DNA from: Maricurvus nonylphenolicus
GTDB taxonomy: Bacteria; Pseudomonadota; Gammaproteobacteria; Pseudomonadales; Cellvibrionaceae
DNA: 64,000 nt
Assembly (NCBI RefSeq): GCF_042854845.1
Contig: NZ_AP031498.1
Location: 186,001 to 250,000, forward strand
Direction of reading: 5' to 3'
A program made the position numbers and the translations under genes. Below the pieces are notes generated by a model. The model searched no databases, was not told where the DNA came from, and worked only from the letters and a program-made list of their open reading frames with translations. This document shows, piece after piece, positions 46,362 through 53,774 of the stretch; within the stretch, counting starts at the first letter, position 1, and each line of letters starts with the position of its first letter.

Positions 46362-47180
46362 TTGGTAGCAGTGAATAACGACGTGAAAGCAACAGCTCGC
46401 CCTATCAGGCTTGTACAGATTACCGATTGCCACCTGGGCCAGTACACCGGTGAGGAGCTGCTCGGCCTGGATACTGACGAAAGTATGCAGGATGTGGTTG
46501 ATCTGGTGAAACAAGAGCAATCCCGCGTCGACTACATACTGGCTACCGGCGATATTGCCAGTGGCGGCCAGCCTGGCGCCTATCAGCGCTTCCTGAAAAC
46601 CTATATGTCCCAATTGCCCCATCCCATGGCCTGGCTGCCGGGTAACCACGATTTACCGTCAGAAATGGAAAAAGCCGCAGGCCGTAAACTCGACAAGCTG
46701 GTGGAGTTGGACAATTGGCTGATCATACTGCTCGAAAGCCAGGTGGATGGCAGTGAATACGGCGATCTCAGTGAGGCCGAGTTGGCGTTTCTGCAGCAGG
46801 CGCTGGAGCAGAACCCCGATCACCATATCCTTGTCTGTTTGCACCACCAGCCGGTAAAGGTGGGTTGTGCCTGGATCGATCAATATCAGGTACGGAGCGC
46901 CGATCAGTTCTTCGCTATCATCGACAAACACCCTCAGGTGCAAGCCATTGTCTGGGGCCATGTGCACCAGGATTTCAGCCGCGAGCGCAACGGCGTTCAG
47001 TTGATGGCTTCCCCCTCGACGTGTGTGCAATTCAAACCCATGAGCGATGAATTTGCCGTCGATACCGTTATGCCCGGCTACCGCTGGTTTGATTTGCATG
47101 CCGATGGCCGCATAGAAACCGGGGTTTCCCGTGTGGCAGAAAAAGCCTACGGTATCGACTTTGCCTCCTCAGGTTACTAA
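46362..47180 (+). CDS. cpdA: 3',5'-cyclic-AMP phosphodiesterase
   Basis: A 272-residue class III metallophosphoesterase that degrades cAMP. Metal ligands appear in order: QITDCHLG (D, H), ATGDIASGG (D), LPGNHDLP (N, H), CLHHQPV (H) and WGHVHQDF (H, H). The best start is TTG at 46362, because AAAGGGA ends 7 bases before it; a GTG at 46371 is the alternative. It fits the CpdA length, and the gene order is the conserved nudF-parE block. Confidence 0.93.
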   Translation: MVAVNNDVKATARPIRLVQITDCHLGQYTGEELLGLDTDESMQDVVDLVKQEQSRVDYILATGDIASGGQPGAYQRFLKTYMSQLPHPMAWLPGNHDLPSEMEKAAGRKLDKLVELDNWLIILLESQVDGSEYGDLSEAELAFLQQALEQNPDHHILVCLHHQPVKVGCAWIDQYQVRSADQFFAIIDKHPQVQAIVWGHVHQDFSRERNGVQLMASPSTCVQFKPMSDEFAVDTVMPGYRWFDLHADGRIETGVSRVAEKAYGIDFASSGY

Positions 47181-47214
47181 ACTGCCGCCAACATTCGTTT
47201 AACGGAGCAGGTGC

Positions 47215-47805
47215 ATGGCGGCACTGATTTATATCCACGGATTCCTGAGTTCCCCCCTTTCCCACAAGGCCGTGCAGGTACAGCAGTGGCTGGCCGAGCA
47301 GCGCCCGGACATTAGCTTTCACTGCCCCTATCTGCCGCCTTACCCAGGCGAAGTACAGTTAACTCTGGAACAAATGGTCGAAGAGCTGCAACAGCAGGGA
47401 CCGGTCTACCTGATGGGCAGCTCCATGGGCGGTTACTGGTCCACTTACCTGGCCGAGAAGTACGACCTGCGCGCCATCCTGATTAACCCCGCAGTGACCC
47501 CGTCTATGTTGATGCCGGAATATATTGGTGTGGAGCTGAAGAACTACCATACCGAAGATACCTATATGCTCGAACCCCACCATGTGGATGAGATTCGCGC
47601 AGTGGATACCCCCAACCCTCAGCGCCTGCAAAACTACTGGCTGATGGTGCAGACAGAGGATGAAACCCTCGATTACCGTCTGGCTGTGGATAAGTATGAA
47701 GGTTGTAAACAGCTGGTCGAAGAGGGTGGTGACCACGGTTTCCAGGGCTTTGAGCGTTTTATAGCCGGCGCTATCGATTTTCTTGAGGGGAAAGACTCTC
47801 AGTAG
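47215..47805 (+). CDS. yqiA: YqiA-like esterase
   Basis: A 196-residue short alpha/beta hydrolase of the UPF0227/YqiA family. Oxyanion motif IYIHGFLSSP is near the start, the nucleophile is Ser70 in GSSMGG, and the His lies in GGDHGFQGF. No signal peptide. It follows cpdA by 34 bp and precedes parE, matching the enterobacterial order. Its natural substrate is unknown, with esterase activity expected. Confidence 0.92.
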   Translation: MAALIYIHGFLSSPLSHKAVQVQQWLAEQRPDISFHCPYLPPYPGEVQLTLEQMVEELQQQGPVYLMGSSMGGYWSTYLAEKYDLRAILINPAVTPSMLMPEYIGVELKNYHTEDTYMLEPHHVDEIRAVDTPNPQRLQNYWLMVQTEDETLDYRLAVDKYEGCKQLVEEGGDHGFQGFERFIAGAIDFLEGKDSQ

Positions 47806-47885
47806 ATGCCAGCGTGCCACGAATATGGTAAAACGGCGTTCTTAACGATAAAGCACTGACAATAAGTATTAAATTAGCGAGCAGC

Positions 47886-49769
47886 ATGGCGAACTATAGC
47901 GCAGAAGATATTGAAGTCCTCACGGGCCTAGACCCCGTGAAAAAGCGTCCGGGTATGTACACCGAAACTACCCGCCCCAACCACCTGGCCCAGGAAGTAA
48001 TCGATAACTCTGTCGATGAGGCGCTGGCCGGGCACTGTAAAAACATTGAAGTCATCCTGCACAAAGATCACTCCATCACCGTTAGCGATGACGGCCGGGG
48101 TATGCCGGTGGACATCCACCCTGAGCAGGGAAAACCCGGGGTAGAGGTAATTCTGTCCACCCTGCACGCCGGTGGTAAGTTCAGCAACGACAACTACCAG
48201 TTCTCCGGCGGTTTGCACGGGGTGGGGGTGTCGGTAGTAAACGCCCTGTCGAAAGTGCTGGAAGTCACCATTAAGCGTGAAGGCAGTGTGCATCGCATTG
48301 GCTTCCGTAACGGCGACAAAGCCTCTGATCTGGAAGTGGTAGATAGCTGCGGTAAGCGCAATACCGGTACCAGCATTCGCTTCCTGCCAGACCCACAGTA
48401 TTTTGATTCCCACAAGTTCTCCATCTCGCGCATGCGTCACGTACTGCGCGCCAAAGCCGTACTCTGCCCCGGCCTGACCGTTATCTTTAAAGATGAGCAA
48501 AGCGGTGAGACTGACAAGTGGTACTACGAAGATGGCCTGAAAGATTATCTGGTCGCCGCAACCGACGGTTGGGAAAGCCTGCCCGCAGATCCGTTTGTCG
48601 GCAGCTTTACCGGCGAAACCGAAGCCGCTGATTGGGCGGTACAGTGGTTACCCGAAGGTGGTGAATTAACTCAGGAGAGTTACGTTAACCTGATCCCGAC
48701 TGCTCAGGGCGGTACTCACGTAAACGGTTTGCGAACCGGTTTGCTGGAAGCCATGCGTGAGTTCTGTGAATTCCGCAACCTGCTGCCGCGCGGTGTAAAA
48801 CTCACCCCGGACGATATCTGGAATAACTGCTGCTTTGTTCTGTCATCCAAACTGGCCGACCCACAATTTTCCGGCCAGACCAAAGAGCGCTTGTCATCCC
48901 GTGAGGCGGCCGCCTTTGTTTCCGGCGTAGCGAAAGATGCCTTCGGCTTGTGGTTAAACCAGCACACCGAAGAGGGCGACAAACTCGCTGAGTTCTGTAT
49001 CAGTAACGCGCAAAAACGTGTTCGCTCCAGCAAAAAAGTCGCCCGTAAAAAAGTCACCCAGGGCCCAGCACTGCCCGGCAAACTGGCTGACTGCTCCAGT
49101 GGTGATTCCGAGCGCAGTGAACTATTCCTGGTAGAGGGTGACTCGGCCGGTGGCTCCGCCAAGCAGGCCCGCGACCGTGAGTTCCAGGCCATCATGCCAC
49201 TGCGTGGTAAGATTCTGAACACTTGGGAAGTGGATTCCGCCGAAGTCCTGGCCAGCCAGGAAGTACACGACATTTCTGTCGCCCTGGGTTTAGACCCCGG
49301 CAGTGACGAACTGGACAAACTGCGCTACAACAAAATCTGTATCCTCGCCGATGCCGACTCCGACGGCCTACACATTGCCACCCTGTTGTGCGCCCTGTTC
49401 GTGCGTCACTTCAAACCCATGGTCGCCGCCGGCCATGTTTACGTTGCCATGCCACCGCTATACCGCATCGATGTGGGCAAAGAAGTGTTCTACGCCCTCG
49501 ACGAAGGCGAAAAGCAAGGTGTAATCGACCGCATTAAAGCGGAAAAGAAAAAAGGCACCGTCAACGTCCAGCGCTTTAAAGGCTTGGGTGAAATGAACCC
49601 ATTGCAACTGCGCGAAACCACCATGGACCCGGACACTCGCCGTTTGGTGCAATTAACCATCGAGCCCGGTGACGATACCAATGCCATGCTGGATATGTTG
49701 CTTGCCAAAAAACGCGCCAGTGATCGTAAAAGTTGGTTGGAAGATAAGGGTAATTTGGCGGAAGTGTAA
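47886..49769 (+). CDS. parE: DNA topoisomerase IV subunit B
   Basis: A 627-residue type II topoisomerase subunit. The N-terminal GHKL ATPase has EVIDNSVDEALAG and DDGRGMPVDIH, and the transducer domain follows. The TOPRIM domain carries LVEGDSAGGSAKQ and the metal pair in LADADSDGLH. The length and the YNKICILADADSDG context match ParE rather than GyrB (which has a ~170-residue insertion in gammaproteobacteria). It decatenates daughter chromosomes together with ParC, which is not in the window. It ends at a strong terminator. Confidence 0.97.
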   Translation: MANYSAEDIEVLTGLDPVKKRPGMYTETTRPNHLAQEVIDNSVDEALAGHCKNIEVILHKDHSITVSDDGRGMPVDIHPEQGKPGVEVILSTLHAGGKFSNDNYQFSGGLHGVGVSVVNALSKVLEVTIKREGSVHRIGFRNGDKASDLEVVDSCGKRNTGTSIRFLPDPQYFDSHKFSISRMRHVLRAKAVLCPGLTVIFKDEQSGETDKWYYEDGLKDYLVAATDGWESLPADPFVGSFTGETEAADWAVQWLPEGGELTQESYVNLIPTAQGGTHVNGLRTGLLEAMREFCEFRNLLPRGVKLTPDDIWNNCCFVLSSKLADPQFSGQTKERLSSREAAAFVSGVAKDAFGLWLNQHTEEGDKLAEFCISNAQKRVRSSKKVARKKVTQGPALPGKLADCSSGDSERSELFLVEGDSAGGSAKQARDREFQAIMPLRGKILNTWEVDSAEVLASQEVHDISVALGLDPGSDELDKLRYNKICILADADSDGLHIATLLCALFVRHFKPMVAAGHVYVAMPPLYRIDVGKEVFYALDEGEKQGVIDRIKAEKKKGTVNVQRFKGLGEMNPLQLRETTMDPDTRRLVQLTIEPGDDTNAMLDMLLAKKRASDRKSWLEDKGNLAEV

Positions 49770-49791
49770 GCCAAATAGCCCCATAAACTTA

Positions 49792-49826
49792 AAAGGCCAA
49801 CTTGTGATGAGTTGGCCTTTTTTGTG
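49792..49826 (+). terminator. Terminator after parE
   Basis: A 12-bp perfect stem (49792-49803 with 49811-49822) with a 7-base loop and a T-run. It separates parE from the orphan cassettes that follow. Confidence 0.9.
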
Positions 49827-49859
49827 GCTGATATTTTTGGGGGTTAATCTTTATGTGGC

Positions 49860-50043
49860 ACGTGAATGACGTGCTACAGCGTAGGTATATGTCGCTATGA
49901 CGTAATTAATTACGTCAGTAAGTGAATGCTAGCCGCTAACTGATTGAAAAGGGATGAAATTTCATTTAGCGTTTAGGGATAAGTTTGGAGTAATACGTCT
50001 CAGTGACGTAATTAAACACGTCAGTGCAACGTTGAATAAGCTG
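49860..50043. repeat. Dyad-rich stretch before the cassette array
   Basis: TGACGTAATTAATTACGTCA (49898-49917) is a perfect 20-bp palindrome. TGACGTAATTAAACACGTCA (50004-50023) is its imperfect copy. Between them CGCTAA (49935-49940) pairs with TTAGCG (49966-49971), with the palindrome ATGAAATTTCAT (49954-49965) inside. There is no gene here; the stretch ends at the G (50043) that precedes cassette 1. These could be a degraded recombination site or regulatory dyads. Confidence 0.6.
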
Positions 50044-50061
50044 TTATAACTTCAAAGAACT

Positions 50062-50436
50062 ATGAGTATGGACACTGAAGTAAAAGTACCTGAAAGACCG
50101 AGCTCACTTCCAGAGATGGATAGTGAGTTCGTTATTATTCCTCCGGTTTCCCATCCGGGAAAGTACTTGTATAAAGGCGAGTTAATATTCTGTGTCGATA
50201 TTGGTGATGTGATATTAGAAGTTGAGGCGCCTGAAGCAGGTATGCTTTTAAGTATGGAAGTTAAGCCTGGTCAAAAGGTAGAGCCTAATCAGGTTGTAGC
50301 GCACTTTGATAAAAGCCATCCTGAACCAATTAAAAGTAAAATATTCCATGGCTTTAGCTTGGGCCACTTCTTAAGTGGCGCGCTTGGTGCGGTAGTGGTA
50401 TTGGGAATTTACGCAATCTGGAGCAACGAGTTATAA
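50062..50436 (+). CDS. Membrane-anchored lipoyl/biotinyl-like barrel protein (cassette 1)
   Basis: A 124-residue protein. Residues about 30-85 resemble the lipoyl/biotinyl hammerhead fold (ILEVEAPEAGMLLSMEVKPG, then QKVEPNQVVAHFD). I see no Lys in the E-[TM]-x-K turn where lipoate or biotin would attach, so the fold is probably not modified; it may resemble the adaptor half-motifs of membrane fusion proteins. A C-terminal hydrophobic helix (FLSGALGAVVVLGIYAIW) follows. It lies inside cassette 1, ends within the attC R'' box, and has a weak AAAGAA ribosome site. Function is unknown. Confidence 0.75.
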   Translation: MSMDTEVKVPERPSSLPEMDSEFVIIPPVSHPGKYLYKGELIFCVDIGDVILEVEAPEAGMLLSMEVKPGQKVEPNQVVAHFDKSHPEPIKSKIFHGFSLGHFLSGALGAVVVLGIYAIWSNEL

Positions 50437-50521
50437 CAAGTTACTGTAATTCGTTCCGGCCCAAAATACGGGCCTCCACCGGACGCACAAAAAGCGTGCG
50501 CCGTTAAGTAAGGCGTTAGGT
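50430..50521 (+). other. attC-like recombination site 1
   Basis: R'' GTTATAAC (50430-50437) and R' GTTAGGT (50515-50521) bound 92 bp. TTACTGTAA on the left pairs with TTAAGTAA on the right, leaving one unpaired G, the kind of extrahelical base that orients attC folding. Internal dyads (CGCAC...GTGCG and a GC-rich arm) fill the middle. The gene stop codon lies in R''. Confidence 0.8.
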
Positions 50522-50606
50522 ATCAAAATCGCCATGGATTGAGCATCAAAATATATTTTTATTATTGAATTGATGGCTCTTTAAAACTAATAAGAGGTTA
50601 TATCTT

Positions 50607-52547
50607 ATGGAAAGCTATGATATTGGGATAATTACTGTCCTAGGAGTTGAGCTAAAAGCCCTAAAATTAGCTCTTGAAATAACCGATGAAGATGAGTTCG
50701 AGAATAAAGGGTCTTTATTCTGGCGAAAAAATATTATAGCTAAGGATAAATTGGTTTCAGTTATCATTCATTGTGTTGCGGATCAAGGAAACGATGCTAC
50801 TGCTAGTGCTACAAGTAGGCTAATAGAAAGATTTGACCCCGCTATGGTTCTGCTTATGGGTATCTCCGCAGGAATGAAAGGTAAGTGCAGAATCGGAGAG
50901 GTATTCGTTCCTCGTTATACAGCTCATACAGGTATTGAAGTGCAAATTGATGGTGAGCTTAAGGGGCGGCCAGAAATATTTCGACACCCGCAAGAAATTA
51001 ATCAAATGCTTATTGGTTTTGATATTGATAACGATATATGGATAAATAATTTTAAAGCTATATTTCCTAATTCTATTGAGCCTAAGCCTGGCCTTGAAGG
51101 AGAATATGCCAAACATGTAGCAGAACTACCTACACTTGATGATTCAGCGCTTCATTCAGCAAATATTTTAGTTAAAGATCCGGAACGTTTGAAACAGTCA
51201 AGAGACAACTTACACCAACAAATTAAAATTGGAGATATGGAAGCAGGCGGATTTACGAAGGCTGCGAAACAGCTTCGTCCCATAGTGCCTTGGCTTATAG
51301 TCCGTGCAGTTTCAGATTTTGGGGATGAATTTAAGGATGATGTATTTCATCTTCAGGCCTCATGCGCTGCTGCATCCTACGTCAAAACCTTCATACATCA
51401 CGGATATAAACCGGTATTACTTGGTAGAAAACAAGTTCCTGCCGAGAATATAGACAATAAAATATTTAACAATATATCTGAACTGAGTGAGTATGTTGGA
51501 ATTAGAGACATGAGGGAGGAGTTCGTTTTCTTTGATAGGGAAAAAATCAATTACCATTCGGTTGATTCCAAATTTAATGATCGTTGGATTGAATACCCAA
51601 GTCATTTAGATGAACTATTTCGGAAAAGAATTCCAGAGATAAAAGAAGATGCTGAGAGAGGAGGAAGAACATTCGATAATAATCCTTCATATCAGCTTCG
51701 TTCTGTCTCAGTAAAGAGGGACTTTAAGGATGCAGAAGGAAATAGAAGGCCAAAGTATATATTAGAGATATTTCCTACCGACTATGAACACTTTGTATAC
51801 CCTAATTCGAGATTAAGTGAAGAGGTATATGATGACAGAATAGACAAAAAGATTAGTCTAAAAGATTACTGTGGTTTAAAGGAAAGTAATCTACGCTTTG
51901 ACTCTCTAAGAAATACCAATCTCCACTTTAAGATCGGAACAGGATTAGCTCTTATTACAAGCGATGGATATTTAATAGCATCAGTTCGATCTAATAGGCA
52001 GCTGATTGTTCCAGGCGATCAAAAAAGTATTAGATTGCATTTGTCCACAGCAGAGGGAATGCTTAAGGGGGACTGTATAGATGGAAGACCAAATCCATTT
52101 TTTACGGCGTTCAGATCCCTAGAAGACGAGCTAGGAATAATAATGGGGAAGGATATTGTGCTAGATGAGATTATTAGCACGGGGTTTTACTTGGATAGAA
52201 TGAGAGCGCAACCATTTTTTTCATACATATATACGTCAAAAATGTTGTCTAAAGAAGATGTTTTTGATCGTTGGAATCAGTGCCCAAAAGATAGGCATGA
52301 AAACAAATATATATTGGCCATTAGATTCACCCCTGAAAATATTTTTAAAATATTTTATAACCAAGGGCATGAGAATGTTGAGTATGAAGTGCCTAGTAAC
52401 GATAAGGTAGAGTTTGAGGAAAATTACAAAGGTATGCCTTTTGTATTAGCTTCAAATCATGCAGAGATAGGTTACTTATCATCTCTAGTAGAGGTTTTTG
52501 GTTTTAAAGAAACATCTTTTTATGCAACAAAGGTGAAAAATACCTAA
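50607..52547 (+). CDS. Nucleoside-phosphorylase/NUDIX-like fusion protein (cassette 2)
   Basis: A 646-residue protein. Residues 1-265 are a PNP/MTA-SAH-nucleosidase-type domain: IGIITVLGVELKAL at the start, VLLMGISAGM (81-90), IGDMEAGG (with the E of the D-M-E motif at 212) and VRAVSDFGD with the catalytic-type Asp237. Residues about 290-400 are an unassigned linker domain. Residues 440-600 look NUDIX-like: after AEGMLKGD, R503-S-L-E-D-E-L-G510 fits R-E-x-x-E-E-x-G with Ser in place of the first Glu. No signal peptide. Related nucleosidases act as ATP-depleting effectors in defence systems, so this could be a defence cassette. That is inference. Confidence 0.85.
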   Translation: MESYDIGIITVLGVELKALKLALEITDEDEFENKGSLFWRKNIIAKDKLVSVIIHCVADQGNDATASATSRLIERFDPAMVLLMGISAGMKGKCRIGEVFVPRYTAHTGIEVQIDGELKGRPEIFRHPQEINQMLIGFDIDNDIWINNFKAIFPNSIEPKPGLEGEYAKHVAELPTLDDSALHSANILVKDPERLKQSRDNLHQQIKIGDMEAGGFTKAAKQLRPIVPWLIVRAVSDFGDEFKDDVFHLQASCAAASYVKTFIHHGYKPVLLGRKQVPAENIDNKIFNNISELSEYVGIRDMREEFVFFDREKINYHSVDSKFNDRWIEYPSHLDELFRKRIPEIKEDAERGGRTFDNNPSYQLRSVSVKRDFKDAEGNRRPKYILEIFPTDYEHFVYPNSRLSEEVYDDRIDKKISLKDYCGLKESNLRFDSLRNTNLHFKIGTGLALITSDGYLIASVRSNRQLIVPGDQKSIRLHLSTAEGMLKGDCIDGRPNPFFTAFRSLEDELGIIMGKDIVLDEIISTGFYLDRMRAQPFFSYIYTSKMLSKEDVFDRWNQCPKDRHENKYILAIRFTPENIFKIFYNQGHENVEYEVPSNDKVEFEENYKGMPFVLASNHAEIGYLSSLVEVFGFKETSFYATKVKNT

Positions 52548-52659
52548 CAAATCAATGCACTCGGACCCACCTCCGTTCCGCAAAATTTGTGTGCTCGCTA
52601 CGCCCGCTATGGCACAAATTTTGCGGAACGGAGGTGGGCCGGTGATTGAGGCGTTAGGC
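52542..52659 (+). other. attC-like recombination site 2, with 26-bp perfect stem
   Basis: R'' ACCTAAC (52542-52548) and R' GTTAGGC (52653-52659) bound 118 bp. L'' TCAATGCAC and L' GGTGATTGA pair with one extra G. The central stem is perfect over 26 bp (52566-52591 with 52613-52638), closing a 21-base loop. Confidence 0.9.
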
Positions 52660-52679
52660 TGTAAGAAGGAGTTTGAAAC

Positions 52680-53063
52680 TTGGAATGTATTGATTCATCT
52701 TTTACCTATTCGATGTTTTGGTCAGCTTTATTGATTTCCGCTGTCGCAAAGCTTAGAAGCGACAACTATATGAAGCCATTTTTAGTGGAGCTTTATAGCC
52801 CGCCTCTTCTATTGGCCGCTGTCATTGCCGGCATCTTTACTTATTTATTCTATGAGCCATTACCGGTCCCGGAAGAAGTAGGTCTAGCCGCTCTAGTAGG
52901 TCGTCCAGCTCACTTTTTACAGTCATTAACTTGTAACTTTCAAACCACGTTTAATGTACTGGGTATAATACTTCCATTTGTCACAGTATATTCGTTTCTC
53001 GACAGGCACCACCCTGAAGTTATTCGTACAGCGAAAGACAAAATTAATGATATTTTTGAATAA
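52680..53063 (+). CDS. Small membrane protein of unknown function (cassette 3)
   Basis: A 127-residue protein with two or three hydrophobic segments (about 12-20, 42-60 and 92-107) and a charged C-terminus (RTAKDKINDIFE). I recognise no family. The start codon is TTG at 52680, chosen because AAGGAG stands 9 bases before it; a downstream ATG (MFWSALL) is the alternative. It lies alone between attC 2 and the truncated attC 3, the normal position for a cassette gene. Confidence 0.65.
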   Translation: MECIDSSFTYSMFWSALLISAVAKLRSDNYMKPFLVELYSPPLLLAAVIAGIFTYLFYEPLPVPEEVGLAALVGRPAHFLQSLTCNFQTTFNVLGIILPFVTVYSFLDRHHPEVIRTAKDKINDIFE

Positions 53064-53131
53064 GCCTAACAAACCGCAGCAATCGCTCCCGTTGGTCGCT
53101 GGGACAGCCAAAAATGAATGGGGTCTGACCC
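53064..53131 (+). other. Truncated attC-like site 3, joined to a GGGTCTGACCC dyad
   Basis: R'' GCCTAAC (53064-53070) and a left arm (AAACCGCAGCAATCG) are present, but the expected right arm and a GCGTTAG box are not found. The attC-like sequence stops at about 53109 and is followed by AATGGGGTCTGACCCTG, whose core GGGTCTGACCC (53121-53131) is a dyad resembling sequences often seen at the ends of IS200/REP-transposase-linked elements. The attC was probably cut by an insertion or deletion. Confidence 0.6.
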
Positions 53132-53237
53132 TGTAAGTTAATCTTTCGTCAAGAAGTTGTGGGGATGGATTTAGGAGTATGCTACGTTTACTTATTTTGT
53201 TGCGCTTTATTAACTGCCCTCAGTCGGGCTTTAGAGC

Positions 53238-53774
53238 ATGGTTATGATTATCGAAGTACTTGAAAAAATCGAATTTTCATTCTGGCATTTACTGCTAATG
53301 TTGTTTGTACTTATTTTTCGTAGTGATTTAGGATCTCTAATTAGGCGAGTAGCGACTATTAAGTTTGGAGATAAAGAGCTGATACTTCACCCGGATAAGA
53401 CTGTCAGTGATCTCAAGGAAATTAAAGAACAGCTCGAACGTGAACCAGCTGAAACATATAAAGCTATAAATCTAATTACAGAAAAAATTGATAAGAATCT
53501 TATTGTGTCATTGTCTTCTATAAGACGTGAAACTAGCCATTTGTGGCCTGCCATTAAGCTTCTTGAGTATAGGGATGAGTCTAAAGCAGAAATACAAGGT
53601 TTGACTCTGGAAAAAGTTAAAAGTAACCTCCAGGCAATCGAAGATGCTGGTCTAATGACATACGATATTGATTATATTGGCCCAGAACAATATGAAATTC
53701 GTGAGGTTAAGTTAAGAAAACTTGATCGAGGTCTTGAACGCTTAATTATTAAAGTCACAGGTAGATCGCTATAG
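53238..53774 (+). CDS. Membrane-anchored protein of unknown function
   Basis: A 178-residue protein with an N-terminal membrane segment (FWHLLLMLFVLIF, about 15-27) and a cytoplasmic part that includes KFGDKELILHPDK, a charged helical stretch, and a C-terminal region with winged-helix-like spacing (LTLEKVKSNLQAIEDAG, then EIREVKLRKLDRGLERL). I do not recognise the family. ATGs at 53238 and 53244 are both possible. It is AT-rich and behind the truncated attC 3, so it may belong to a decayed cassette. Confidence 0.65.
   Translation: MVMIIEVLEKIEFSFWHLLLMLFVLIFRSDLGSLIRRVATIKFGDKELILHPDKTVSDLKEIKEQLEREPAETYKAINLITEKIDKNLIVSLSSIRRETSHLWPAIKLLEYRDESKAEIQGLTLEKVKSNLQAIEDAGLMTYDIDYIGPEQYEIREVKLRKLDRGLERLIIKVTGRSL

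Larger units (their letters stand above)
50044..53109 (+). mobile_element. Integrase-less gene-cassette array (CALIN-like), three cassettes
   Basis: Three same-strand orphan genes are each followed by an attC-like dyad. Cassette 1 (50044-50515) starts TTATAAC and ends with R'' box GTTATAAC. Cassette 2 (50516-52653) starts TTAGGTAT and ends with ATACCTAAC. Cassette 3 (52654 to about 53109) starts TTAGGCT and ends with AGCCTAAC. Each R'' box is the complement of that cassette's own first bases plus the preceding G, as needed to regenerate attC in an excised circle. The AT content is visibly higher than in flanking genes. No integrase or attI is seen in the window. Confidence 0.8.

Noticed and set aside
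49770..50061. A possible integron attI or integrase promoter
   Set aside because: Palindromes are present but no integrase gene or convincing attI core is visible, so I report only the dyads.
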